DNA of 64,000 nt from an uncultured Lachnospiraceae bacterium (GTDB lineage: Bacteria > Bacillota > Clostridia > Lachnospirales > Lachnospiraceae): contig CAUEYX010000010.1 in NCBI GenBank assembly GCA_959022495.1, forward strand, positions 22,732 through 86,731. Direction: 5' to 3'. The translations under genes were made by a program, and so were the position numbers. Shown piece after piece: positions 14,802 to 23,134 of this stretch. How positions within the stretch are numbered: the first letter of the stretch is position 1; every line of letters starts with the position of its first letter. The notes under the pieces were generated by a model. The model made no database searches and had not been told where the DNA came from. It worked only from the letters and a program-made list of their open reading frames with translations.

Positions 14802-16223
14802 GTGAATAAAAATAAATTCATGCGCTCCGTGCGTCTGAAAGAATCCGCCTGCCAGGGCTGTATTAACTGTATTAAATACTGCCCCACCCAGGCGATCCGG
14901 GTACATAACGGCAAGGCCCACATCATTGATAAATTCTGCATTGACTGCGGCAGATGCATCCGCTACTGCCCGCACCATGCAAAGATCGCGGTCTACGACC
15001 CGCTCTCTGTTATCAATAATTTCAAATACACTGTGGCTCTGCCCGCGCCGGCACTGTATGCCCAGTACAATAACCTGACGAATGTGGATATCGTTTTAAA
15101 CGCTCTGTTAAAACTCGGATTTGACGATGTATTTGAGGTGAGCGCGGCGGCGGAACTTGTCTCCGAGGCATCACGGAAATACATAAGCGAGCACGCGGAT
15201 GAGGCTCCTTTTATCAGTTCTGCCTGTCCCTCCGTGATCCGCCTGATCCGGGTCAAATTCCCCTCTCTTATCTCCCGCCTGCTGCCCATCAAGGCGCCTG
15301 TGGAGGTGGCGGCTGAGATCGCGCGGGCGAGGGCCGTGAAAAAGACCGGGCTGAAACCTGAAGAGATCGGGATCATCTTTATCTCTCCCTGTCCGTCTAA
15401 GGTATCCTACGCCAAGTCGCCGCTTGGGATCGAGAAAAGTCATATTGACAATGTGGTAGCTGTCAAGGAGGTATATCCCCTTCTCCTCCCCCACATGAAA
15501 CACGACGAAAGCCAGCTTGAACCGCTCTCCCACTCCGGCAGGATCGGGATCGGCTGGAGCAATGCAGGAGGAGAGGTCGGGGGACTTCTGGTGGATAATT
15601 ATCTGGCGGCGGACGGGATTGTCAACATCCTGCGCGTACTGGAAGAGCTGGAAGATGAAAAACTCCACGGTCTCACCTTTGTCGAGCTCAATGCCTGCAA
15701 CGGAGGCTGCGTAGGCGGCACACTTACCGTTGAAAATGCGTATATTGCCACAACAAAGACGAAACGCCTGGTCAAATATCAGCCGGTCTCCAAGAGTCAT
15801 CTGGCCGATAATCCTGAGGTACGTAATCTTTTCTGGGCGGACGATATCGAATATGAACCGGTATTCCGCCTTGGGAATACATTTAAGGAAAGTTTAAAAA
15901 TGATGAGCGACGTAGAGAAACTGACCGCCCGTTTCCCGGGACTGGACTGCGGTTCCTGCGGCGCGCCAACCTGCCAGACACTCGCCGAGGACATTGTACG
16001 AGGGGACGCAGCGCCGAATGACTGTATTTATGTGCTGCGCGCCAATATCGCGGATCTGTCACGCAAGATCGAAACTCTGACCCAGAACAGAGGCGCTGAC
16101 GGCGTTTTAAATGAAAGCGACTCAGAACTTCTCGATTCTTATATCCGGACACTGACCGCGGAGCTGGCCTCATTCGGTGTGCCGGAACATATCAGAAAGG
16201 ATGGTGCGGATGATGAAACTTAA
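14802..16223 (+). CDS. Putative sensory [FeFe]-hydrogenase-like protein (group C/D type)
   Basis: Protein of 473 residues with two N-terminal 4Fe-4S clusters (CQGCINCIKYCP and CIDCGRCIRYCP, residues about 13-65) and an H-cluster-like domain. The latter has L1 SSACPSV, L2 SPCPSK and L3 LNACNGGCVGG. A C-terminal 4Fe-4S domain follows (CGSCGAPTC near 385). L1 has Ala where catalytic enzymes have the proton-transfer Cys, as in the low-activity sensory hydrogenases of groups C and D. No PAS domain is present. It starts at a GTG with AAAGGAGG seven bases ahead. Its partners (ATPase, DRTGG proteins, PHP protein) suggest H2 or redox sensing; a catalytic role is not excluded. Confidence 0.85.
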   Translation: MNKNKFMRSVRLKESACQGCINCIKYCPTQAIRVHNGKAHIIDKFCIDCGRCIRYCPHHAKIAVYDPLSVINNFKYTVALPAPALYAQYNNLTNVDIVLNALLKLGFDDVFEVSAAAELVSEASRKYISEHADEAPFISSACPSVIRLIRVKFPSLISRLLPIKAPVEVAAEIARARAVKKTGLKPEEIGIIFISPCPSKVSYAKSPLGIEKSHIDNVVAVKEVYPLLLPHMKHDESQLEPLSHSGRIGIGWSNAGGEVGGLLVDNYLAADGIVNILRVLEELEDEKLHGLTFVELNACNGGCVGGTLTVENAYIATTKTKRLVKYQPVSKSHLADNPEVRNLFWADDIEYEPVFRLGNTFKESLKMMSDVEKLTARFPGLDCGSCGAPTCQTLAEDIVRGDAAPNDCIYVLRANIADLSRKIETLTQNRGADGVLNESDSELLDSYIRTLTAELASFGVPEHIRKDGADDET

Positions 16224-16560
16224 AACAATACTGGCCCTTCCCGAATGCCGGGTTCTCACAGAAGGCAGCCCGGAGCGGGAGATTTCCCGCGTATTCTGCT
16301 GCGACCTTTTAAGCATTGCCATGAGCAGGGCCCCCGCGGACGGGGTCTGGGTGACTGTGATGGGGAACAAGAACACCCTGGCCGTGGCTTCTCTTACAGA
16401 TACCGCGTGCATCGTTCTGGCGGAAGGCGTTACTCTTGACGAAGGAACCCTCGCCAAGGCCGGTGAAGAAGGGATTGCTGTTCTCACCACCGATCTCCCG
16501 GTATTTGATATGGCATTGAAGATTTATCAGGCGGGCTGGAATGATCCCCCTGTACTATGA
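16210..16560 (+). CDS. DRTGG-like protein, second in the sensory hydrogenase operon
   Basis: Protein of about 116 residues whose pattern parallels the first DRTGG protein: LKTILALPECRVLTE at the N terminus, VWVTVMGNKNTLAVA in the middle and EEGIAVLTTDLPVFDMALKIY near the end. The ATG at 16210 has AAAGGA eight bases upstream and overlaps the hydrogenase-like gene by 14 bases; ATG 16213 and 16201 are alternatives. It probably pairs with, or substitutes for, the first DRTGG protein as a nucleotide-sensing subunit. No enzyme motif is present. Confidence 0.72.
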   Translation: MMKLKTILALPECRVLTEGSPEREISRVFCCDLLSIAMSRAPADGVWVTVMGNKNTLAVASLTDTACIVLAEGVTLDEGTLAKAGEEGIAVLTTDLPVFDMALKIYQAGWNDPPVL

Positions 16561-17290
16561 TCTCCACATTCATTCCTGCCTTTCCCCATGCGGGGATGAT
16601 GATATGACGCCGGCAAACCTGGTCGGCATGGCCGCCGTGAAAGGGCTGGAGGTGATCGCGCTGACGGACCACAATTCCTGCGCGAACTGCCCTGCTGCCG
16701 TTTATCACGGAGACAATTACGGGATCACCGTGATCCCCGGCATGGAACTGACTACAGAAGAGGAAGTGCATGTAATCTGCCTGTTTCCCGCTCTCGAAAA
16801 CGCACTCGCTTTTGACGCGCTTGTATATGACAGACTGATCCCTGTCCCAAACAGAGTGGACATTTTCGGAAAACAGCAGATCATGAATGAGGCGGATGAA
16901 GTCATCGGGACAAAGGAGAACCTGCTCATCAACGCTGCCTCCATCTCCTTTGATGAGACATTCCCTCTTGTAGAATCATATGGAGGCATCGCCTATCCGG
17001 CACATGTGGATAAATCCTCCACCAGCCTGATCTCCAACCTGGGATTCGTACCGCCGGAGAGCACATTTACCTGCGCGGAATTCCACGACTTCAAGAATCT
17101 GCACCGGCTCAGAAAAGAACATCCGTACTTTGAAACATGCAATGTCATCTGCTGTTCAGACGCCCATTATCTGGGAGATATCCACGAGCCCGAATATCAG
17201 ATCTATGCCAGATCAAAACAGAGGGAAGATATCCTGGATGCGTTGAAGAGCAAATGTGAAGGAACTGCGAACGGGGTCAGGCCCCTTTGA
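16541..17290 (+). CDS. PHP-domain metal-dependent phosphoesterase
   Basis: Protein of 249 residues of the PHP superfamily (TrpH/YciV-like), with metal-binding motifs LHIHSCLS (residues 8-15), ALTDHNS near 40-46, EL in GMELTTEE, PAHVDKSS near 153 and SDAHYLGD near 206. This set supports hydrolysis of a phosphomonoester or nucleotide 5'-phosphate in the cytoplasm. It overlaps the preceding gene by 20 bases and ends the operon. In this context it could turn over a nucleotide signal or dephosphorylate a partner, which is inference. Its last codons lie in the left arm of a long hairpin terminator. Confidence 0.85.
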   Translation: MIPLYYDLHIHSCLSPCGDDDMTPANLVGMAAVKGLEVIALTDHNSCANCPAAVYHGDNYGITVIPGMELTTEEEVHVICLFPALENALAFDALVYDRLIPVPNRVDIFGKQQIMNEADEVIGTKENLLINAASISFDETFPLVESYGGIAYPAHVDKSSTSLISNLGFVPPESTFTCAEFHDFKNLHRLRKEHPYFETCNVICCSDAHYLGDIHEPEYQIYARSKQREDILDALKSKCEGTANGVRPL

Positions 17291-17346
17291 GGAGAAAATT
17301 CAGACGATTCTCCTCAAAGGGGCCTGACCCCGTTCACAGTTTTTTC
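17264..17346 (+). terminator. Very long hairpin terminator
   Basis: Bases 17264-17295 pair with 17309-17340: a perfect 27-base stem (17269-17295 with 17309-17335) plus a further five pairs after one mismatch, closed by a 13-base loop and followed by TTTTTT. It overlaps the last seven codons of the PHP gene and ends five bases from the stop of the convergent precorrin-2 dehydrogenase gene, so it may serve both strands. The stem is far longer than usual. Confidence 0.8.
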
Positions 17347-17818
17347 ACAATTCATACCAGCCGCTCTGTCCCAGTGTCCTCTCAATCTGTCTGCGGATTT
17401 CTTTTGTCTTTCCCGGATCAGTTCCACCGGAGCTGATCCCGATCACCGTCGCATCTGTCATGATTACTGAAGGGAAATAAAAATCACAGAGTGTTCTATC
17501 ATCCGACACATTGACCGGGATTCCTTCCGCATGGCAGTCTTCGAAGATCTGCCGGTTCACTTCCCGGCTGTCCGTGGCCGCGAGAACCAATGCCGCGCCC
17601 GCGATGTCTTCTTTCTCGTATTCTCTTTGGACCGCGCGGATCGTTTTCCCTTTCTCCATTTCAAGAATCTCCTGACAGAGCCTGGGCGCGACGACACGGA
17701 TCTGTGCGCCGAACTGAAGCAGTGTCCGCACCCTGCGCAGCGCGATTCTTCCGCCCCCTGCCACCAGCACGGTCCGGTCCGTCAGATCGATAAATACCGG
17801 AAAATATGGTCTCTCCAT
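17345..17818 (-). CDS. Precorrin-2 dehydrogenase (siroheme synthase N-terminal domain)
   Basis: NAD-dependent enzyme oxidising precorrin-2 to sirohydrochlorin, the substrate of the cobalt chelatase CbiK in this cluster. The 157-residue protein contains the Rossmann motif VLVAGGGRIALRRVRTLL (18-35) and the family's YFPVFIDLTDRTVLV opening. The C-terminal NVSDDRTLCDFYFPSVI and GISSGGTDPGKTKEIR are also conserved. It corresponds to SirC/Met8/CysG-N and lacks the methyltransferase part of CysG, which is supplied by the separate cobA-hemD gene. It is the last gene of the minus-strand cobalamin run, with GGAG nine bases ahead of ATG 17818. Confidence 0.88.
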   Translation of the reverse strand: MERPYFPVFIDLTDRTVLVAGGGRIALRRVRTLLQFGAQIRVVAPRLCQEILEMEKGKTIRAVQREYEKEDIAGAALVLAATDSREVNRQIFEDCHAEGIPVNVSDDRTLCDFYFPSVIMTDATVIGISSGGTDPGKTKEIRRQIERTLGQSGWYEL

Positions 17819-17922
17819 CCTCTCTGTCTCCTATCTGTCTCTTCTTTCTTCTGCGCCGCCTTTCCGCCAAAGCCGGACTCCGGCGCCCTGCCGGTTTCTC
17901 ATCCGTCTGCCCTGTCCCGGCA

Positions 17923-18603
17923 TCACATCATATACAGGAGGGCATTACAGATGCACGCCGCAATATTGCTGCCGCCTTTTCTTCCTTTTGCCACAATGTG
18001 GGGCGTGTTCTCAAGCTCCAGGATCATCTCCTTAGACTGTACTACATTCACGAACCCCACCGGAACAGCGATAATCAGCTCGGGTTTCAGCCCTCCCTCC
18101 CGGATCAGTTCCGAAAGGCGGACCAGCGCTGTGGGCGCATTGCCAATGGCGAAAATGAGCCCCGGAGCATCCTCATTTCCAGCCACGTTCCCCGACAGAG
18201 AGCCCCTTGCTTCCTGATACAGGACTGCCGCCTTATCCATACTGGCGGCTGCCCTTGTAGTCCCATTCCTGCGGGCAGCTTCGGCCACATCCTCGTCCGA
18301 CATAAAACAGTACACCTGCCCGCCGTACTCACCCAGCCTCTTTTTGTTGATCCCTGCCTTTGCCATCTGGGTATCCGTCACGATGGAAGCGCCCTTTCGG
18401 ATAGCGCTTAACGCCTTCTCCACCACATGTTCAGAGAAGACAAGATTGTCCGCGTAATCGAAATCCGCGCTGGTGTGGATACACCGCTTCACAATGGGCT
18501 CTGTCCCCGGGACAAGCTCTTTTTCGCCCAGTTCCTCTGTTATGATCTCAAAACTCCTTTTCTCTATCTGCGCAGGGAGCACCTGCTCCAGTTCTGTCTT
18601 CAT
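17923..18603 (-). CDS. cbiC: Precorrin-8X / cobalt-precorrin-8 methylmutase
   Basis: Enzyme that moves the C-11 methyl group to C-12 to form cobyrinate; 226 residues, the normal length. Landmarks are RCIHTSADFDYADNLVFS, with the catalytic-type His of the family, GASIVTDTQMAKAG and FAIGNAPTAL. Toward the C terminus PVGFVNVVQSKE and GRKGGSNIAACICNALL are also recognised. The ATG at 18603 is preceded by GGGAAGG. A 95-base gap separates it from cobU upstream. Confidence 0.93.
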   Translation of the reverse strand: MKTELEQVLPAQIEKRSFEIITEELGEKELVPGTEPIVKRCIHTSADFDYADNLVFSEHVVEKALSAIRKGASIVTDTQMAKAGINKKRLGEYGGQVYCFMSDEDVAEAARRNGTTRAAASMDKAAVLYQEARGSLSGNVAGNEDAPGLIFAIGNAPTALVRLSELIREGGLKPELIIAVPVGFVNVVQSKEMILELENTPHIVAKGRKGGSNIAACICNALLYMM

Positions 18604-18698
18604 GTTCTCTACCTTCCCTCTCCTGATGTCCGCCCTTTCCCCGGCTCCGCTTTTATCCCTTCCTGCCTCTCTCTTCTTACCGCCCTGTCGGCCGCTTC

Positions 18699-19727
18699 CT
18701 ACCGAATCCTTGTGCTGATCCCGCACACGACCCGGTCTATCCTCAGGGAGCGCGCCGCCAGCCGGACCATAATCCTGCCCGTGCATTCCCGGTACTCCCG
18801 CTCAAACGCCTCCACCGGGACAAGCCCGCAGCCGATCTCATCACACACAAGAATGAGATCCGCGTTTTCTTCCAGAATCCGTGCCGCCAGCTCTTCCCAG
18901 CCTTTTCCCGCCTTCAGCCATCGTTTCACAAATTCCTGAAAATCATACACTGCCCTGCACCTTGAGATCGCTTCCAGGGCACAGCGTTTCCCGTCCGTCC
19001 ATTCCATGCCGGGGTACAGCCGCTTCGCAAAGTCCAGCTTTCCCTGGAATGCGCCCCCCGTCACGATCTTCACGCCGTGGGCCGCAGATTTCCCCCTGAC
19101 CGGGCTCTCCCCGGCGGGATCTTCTTCGTCCGGTTTCACTCTGCACGGCACGCCCCGCGCCACCTCTGTCACCCGGTCCGCCTCCTCTGCCAGAGCCCGG
19201 TTAATCCTTCCCAGTGTCTCTTTATACTCCACCATATCTGGCGAAGTCTCTGCGGACTCAGCGAACACATCATTGGTCACCACAACCAGATGCCTGCACC
19301 GGTGTTTGAGAGCGGTAATTCCCCGAATCACCGCCTCGGCGGCCCCTCTGCCGGCTCCTTCCTCCATATACATTTCGTTGGCAGTCAGATTGGAAAGGCA
19401 CTCCACCAGGACATCCGATCCCGGACGGATCGGACAGTCCGCACTGTTTAGCTTTCCCGCGAAATCCGTGTACCACTCCAGCGTAACGAATCCTCTGCCA
19501 AAGCGCGCTCCGCGGTGTTTCTCAATCTTGCGCTCTGCCTCTTTGTCCCACGGAGGCATTGTTGCGATATAATACAGAGGCGGCTGCTCCCCGTATTCTG
19601 CGCTGCTTTCCTCTTCCGGCCGCACCTTCCCGGTCTCCCGGCGCCTGCCGCGCAGGATGCCGCACAGCTTCTCTTCCGCATAGGCGGATTTCCCGCTGCC
19701 GCTGCCGCCGGTAACAAGTTCCATCAT
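18699..19727 (-). CDS. cobU: Adenosylcobinamide kinase/guanylyltransferase with two CobU-like domains
   Basis: Activates adenosylcobinamide to its GDP derivative for attachment of the lower ligand. The N-terminal domain (about 1-195) is a normal CobU: P-loop GGSGSGKSAYAE, YIATMPPWDKEAERKIEKHR containing the guanylylated His, and VVVTNDVF. Unusually it is followed, after a short linker, by a second CobU-like domain (about 215-342). This domain has a degenerate P-loop (GGAFQGKLDFAKRLYP) and the typical end CDEIGCGLVPV...RLAARSLRIDRVVCGI. A normal CobU is about 180 residues; this one has 342. The second domain lacks the GKS Ser and the HR motif and is probably not a kinase. Confidence 0.88.
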   Translation of the reverse strand: MMELVTGGSGSGKSAYAEEKLCGILRGRRRETGKVRPEEESSAEYGEQPPLYYIATMPPWDKEAERKIEKHRGARFGRGFVTLEWYTDFAGKLNSADCPIRPGSDVLVECLSNLTANEMYMEEGAGRGAAEAVIRGITALKHRCRHLVVVTNDVFAESAETSPDMVEYKETLGRINRALAEEADRVTEVARGVPCRVKPDEEDPAGESPVRGKSAAHGVKIVTGGAFQGKLDFAKRLYPGMEWTDGKRCALEAISRCRAVYDFQEFVKRWLKAGKGWEELAARILEENADLILVCDEIGCGLVPVEAFEREYRECTGRIMVRLAARSLRIDRVVCGISTRIR

Positions 19728-19748
19728 GGCGTTTCCCTTCCTTTCCTG

Positions 19749-21359
19749 TCAGCTGATATCCGCATACCGGTACTCCAGCGCCCCGCTGGCCGGTATCTGG
19801 CGAAGTCCTGTGATCTGCGGATTCACCAGGTTCACACTCTTCATGGCATACAGCGGAATGATATAGAACTGCTCCCCCACCGCCCGCTCTTCCGCCTCAT
19901 GGAGCAGACTGGAACGCACTGCCGGGTCCAGCTCCCGGCTGGATGCCTCTACGATGGCATCATACGTTTCGTCTTCTATCCCGCTGCAATTGTAGGTACT
20001 GTTGGACAGCAGCATGGACAGGTACGTATACGGGTCCGAGAAATCAGCGGTCCAGTTCATCCTGCACAGGTCAAAGTCCCCGGCGTGCCGGCTGCTGTAA
20101 TTTGCCTGCAGCTCCTGGGGTTTCAGCTCAATCTCAATGTTCAGATTTTCTTTTAACTGCTCTTTGATGACCTGGGCAGTATCTGAATCCATCTCAAGAG
20201 TGGGATAACTGTATGTGAGCACCGGGAATCCTGCCCCGCCTGGGTATCCTGCCTCAGCGAGAAGTTCCCGCGCCCGCTTTATATCTTCCTCAAAGGGCTG
20301 TTCTGCCCCGTCCACAAAAGGTTCCCCTGTACTTTTATCGATCATGTACTTTGATACAAGGTTGTATGTGGGTTCTGTGTCTTCCCCCACGATCCGGCAG
20401 AGGTTTTCCCGGTCAATGGCAAGGTTGAACGCCTCCCTTACCCTCACATCGTCAAAGGGCGGTACATTCAGATTAAAATAAATATACCGCGTGGCAATCT
20501 GATCTGTCACCCGCAGGTCTTCCCTGCCCTCATATAACTCCATCACCGTGGAGGGAAGAGAGGCCGCCACATCCACTTCCCCCGTCTCATACGCAGCCGC
20601 CATTGACTGGGTATCGTCAAAGAAGCGGAATGTGATCCGGTCCAGGTTCACAGCCTCCTGATTCCAGTAGAACTCATTTTTCTCCAATACAAAATACTGG
20701 TCCGGGACGTATTCTTTCAGGGCGAAGGGACCGTTTGACAGACTGGTATCCGGGTCCTTATCCCACCCGCTGTCCACAGAATCCGCGTACGCCGCGCAGG
20801 AAGGCGTGTACACAGGCAGCCGCAGAAGGTCCAGGAAATACACACAGGGTTCTTTCAGGTGAAAGACCAGCGTATAATCATCCGGCGTATCCACCCCCAG
20901 TGTATCCATGGATGCTTCCCGGTTATAGACTGCCTCCGCGTTTTCAATGGGGAACAGATAGACCGCGTAGCCGCTCCCGGACGCCGGGTCCAGGGCACGG
21001 CGGATGGTATTCAGAAAATCCCCGGCCGTCACCGGCGTACCGTCGGACCAGAGCGCGTCCCTGCGCAGATGGAAGGTCCAGACAGTGGAATCCTCATTAA
21101 CTTCGTAAGACTCCGCTGCCCGGTACTCAATCTTACCTTCCTCATCAAATGTAAGCAGTTCATCCAAGGCGGTCACAGAATACGTCAGATAAGTAAGGGC
21201 AATGGACCCCGCCGGGTCTAATGTCCCGGTCTCACTGTTGACCGCCACTGTAATTTCCTTTTTCCCGCCCGCGCGCTCTTCTTCTGCCGCGCATCCCGGC
21301 AGGGCTGCCGCGCACAGGAGCGCCGCCAAAAATATCGCTGTCCGTTTCTTTATTCTCAT
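19749..21359 (-). CDS. Opp/Dpp-family ABC transporter substrate-binding lipoprotein
   Basis: Extracellular solute-binding lipoprotein (536 residues, SBP_bac_5 family) for the importer encoded upstream. The ATG at 21359 follows GGGAGGAG and gives a clear lipoprotein signal: MRIKKR, a hydrophobic core, then the lipobox LPGC. Family landmarks include WTFHLRRDALWSDGTPVTAGDF and FNLNVPPFDDVRVREAFNLAIDR (read as two adjoining segments), with DPYTYLSMLL near the C terminus. The binding pocket looks like OppA/DppA/NikA proteins, so peptide, nickel, heme-type or other cargo cannot be told apart. Its place in a cobalamin operon hints at a corrin precursor, cobalt or 5-aminolevulinate. Confidence 0.85.
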   Translation of the reverse strand: MRIKKRTAIFLAALLCAAALPGCAAEEERAGGKKEITVAVNSETGTLDPAGSIALTYLTYSVTALDELLTFDEEGKIEYRAAESYEVNEDSTVWTFHLRRDALWSDGTPVTAGDFLNTIRRALDPASGSGYAVYLFPIENAEAVYNREASMDTLGVDTPDDYTLVFHLKEPCVYFLDLLRLPVYTPSCAAYADSVDSGWDKDPDTSLSNGPFALKEYVPDQYFVLEKNEFYWNQEAVNLDRITFRFFDDTQSMAAAYETGEVDVAASLPSTVMELYEGREDLRVTDQIATRYIYFNLNVPPFDDVRVREAFNLAIDRENLCRIVGEDTEPTYNLVSKYMIDKSTGEPFVDGAEQPFEEDIKRARELLAEAGYPGGAGFPVLTYSYPTLEMDSDTAQVIKEQLKENLNIEIELKPQELQANYSSRHAGDFDLCRMNWTADFSDPYTYLSMLLSNSTYNCSGIEDETYDAIVEASSRELDPAVRSSLLHEAEERAVGEQFYIIPLYAMKSVNLVNPQITGLRQIPASGALEYRYADIS

Positions 21360-21379
21360 GTTTGTCACTCCTCCCACAG

Positions 21380-23134
21380 TTAAATCTGTGATGTCATCTC
21401 GTACCCTTCCGCACGTTTCCCTGAATGTTTCTCCGAATACAAAAAGCATGCCGCCATCCTTGTTCCGAAGGTATATGGACCGGGTACGTCTTCCCTGCAG
21501 CACTTCATGGCATAACCACAGGACGCCGCGAAGGGGCACCCTTCTTTTCTCTCTCTGTCCCCCACAGGTTCCGCAGCAGCTACAGGACGGATCTTCCCCG
21601 CTTTCAGCGGATCTGGCGGCAGTACGGAATTGAAAAGCAGTTTCGTGTAGGGATGCCACGGGTCAGAACACACATGCTCTGTATCCCCAGTCTCCGCCAT
21701 CCGCCCCCGGCAGAGTACACCCATCCTGCTGCTCAGCTTTCTGATTAAGGGCAGATCATGGGAGATAAACAGGCAGGCAGTCCCGCGCTTCCTAATCATA
21801 TCCAGAAGCAGCTTAAGAATCTGCGTTCTCGTGGCAGCGTCCAGCGCGGACAGCGCCTCATCACAGATCAAAAGGTCAGGCTCTGAGATCAGCGCTCTGG
21901 CAATCCCCACCCTCTGTCTTTCACCGCCGGATAATTCAGCGGGATACCGGTCAGCATCCTCTCTGGAAAGTCCTGCCATACCGAGCATTTCCACGGCTTT
22001 TTCCCGGCGCTCTGCCTCCGTCATCCCCCCCTGGGACTTCAGTGCCTCACACAGCGCCTGCCCGGCCGTCAGGCAGGGGTTCAGCGAGCCATAGGGGTCC
22101 TGGAATACCATCTGAATTCCGCCAGGCCCTGTCCCTGCCCGGGATTCCTGATCCAGCCGTTTCCCTTTGTACCAGACTACACCACTGTCCGGCCGCAGGA
22201 TGCCCGTGAGAATCCTGGCAAGCGTGGTCTTCCCGCTCCCGCTCTCTCCCGCAAGGGCATAGATTTCTCCTTTCCGGATCTCCAGAGAAATATCCCAGAT
22301 CCCTTCCTCCGTGCCGAAGGTCTTTGTCACGTGTTCCAGTTTCAGCAGAACTTCCCCTTCCTGCTCCCCGTTCCTGTGCCAGCTGCCGCCCCCGGCATCC
22401 TGGATCAACCTTTTCGTGTATTCACAGGCCGGCGAATAAAAGATCTCTTCCGCGTCCCCCTGTTCAACGATGCGGCCGCACTGCATCACGTATACCCGGC
22501 TGCACAGCGCCGCGATCACACCCATATCATGGCTGATCACAAGAAGGGACGTGCCGGTATCTTTCACGATGCGCCGCAGAAGCTGGATGATCTGTGCCTG
22601 GACCGCCGCGTCCAGGGCAGTGGTCGGCTCATCCGCGATTATCAGCTTCGGCTCGCACGCAAGGGCGATGGCGATGGCCGTCCGCTGGCGCATCCCTCCG
22701 GAGAGCTCAAATGGATACTGCCGCATCCGAAGCCGGGGAGAACGGATTCCCACCAGATCCAGCAGTTCTTCCGCCCGCTCCCTGGCCTCGCTCCTTGTAC
22801 ATTTCCGGTGCGCTCGGATGGTCTCCGTAATCTGGCGTCCGATCTTCACTGTGGGATTCAGACAGCTCAACGAATCCTGAAGAATCACGGCGATATCCCG
22901 GCCCGGCGTCACAGACCGGCCGCAGACAGAGATCGTATCCGCCGTAACGTCCGTCCCTTCTCCCAGCAGACCCATAACCGCCAGCATGGCCGTACTCTTC
23001 CCGGCGCCGGACTCTCCCACAATGCCCACCGTCTCTCCCCTTTCCACGGAAAAGCTGACATGATCGAGGGCCGCTCTCTGCCCCTGGCCTGTATGATATT
23101 GGACATTTAAATTCTCCACCTGCAGAATGTTCAT
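21380..23134 (-). CDS. Opp/Dpp-family importer ATPase, two ATP-binding domains fused
   Basis: A 584-residue fusion of the two ATPases that are usually separate (OppD/DppD and OppF/DppF). The first half has Walker A GESGAGKSTAML, signature LSGGMRQRTAIA and Walker B LIIADEPTTALD; the second has GESGSGKTTLARIL, LSGGERQRVGIA and LLICDEALSALD. The oligopeptide-type C-terminal extension with clustered Cys (CPFAASCGYAMKCC) is present and may hold an iron-sulfur cluster as in Opp/Dpp ATPases. It overlaps the upstream permease by four bases. Confidence 0.9.
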   Translation of the reverse strand: MNILQVENLNVQYHTGQGQRAALDHVSFSVERGETVGIVGESGAGKSTAMLAVMGLLGEGTDVTADTISVCGRSVTPGRDIAVILQDSLSCLNPTVKIGRQITETIRAHRKCTRSEARERAEELLDLVGIRSPRLRMRQYPFELSGGMRQRTAIAIALACEPKLIIADEPTTALDAAVQAQIIQLLRRIVKDTGTSLLVISHDMGVIAALCSRVYVMQCGRIVEQGDAEEIFYSPACEYTKRLIQDAGGGSWHRNGEQEGEVLLKLEHVTKTFGTEEGIWDISLEIRKGEIYALAGESGSGKTTLARILTGILRPDSGVVWYKGKRLDQESRAGTGPGGIQMVFQDPYGSLNPCLTAGQALCEALKSQGGMTEAERREKAVEMLGMAGLSREDADRYPAELSGGERQRVGIARALISEPDLLICDEALSALDAATRTQILKLLLDMIRKRGTACLFISHDLPLIRKLSSRMGVLCRGRMAETGDTEHVCSDPWHPYTKLLFNSVLPPDPLKAGKIRPVAAAEPVGDRERKEGCPFAASCGYAMKCCREDVPGPYTFGTRMAACFLYSEKHSGKRAEGYEMTSQI

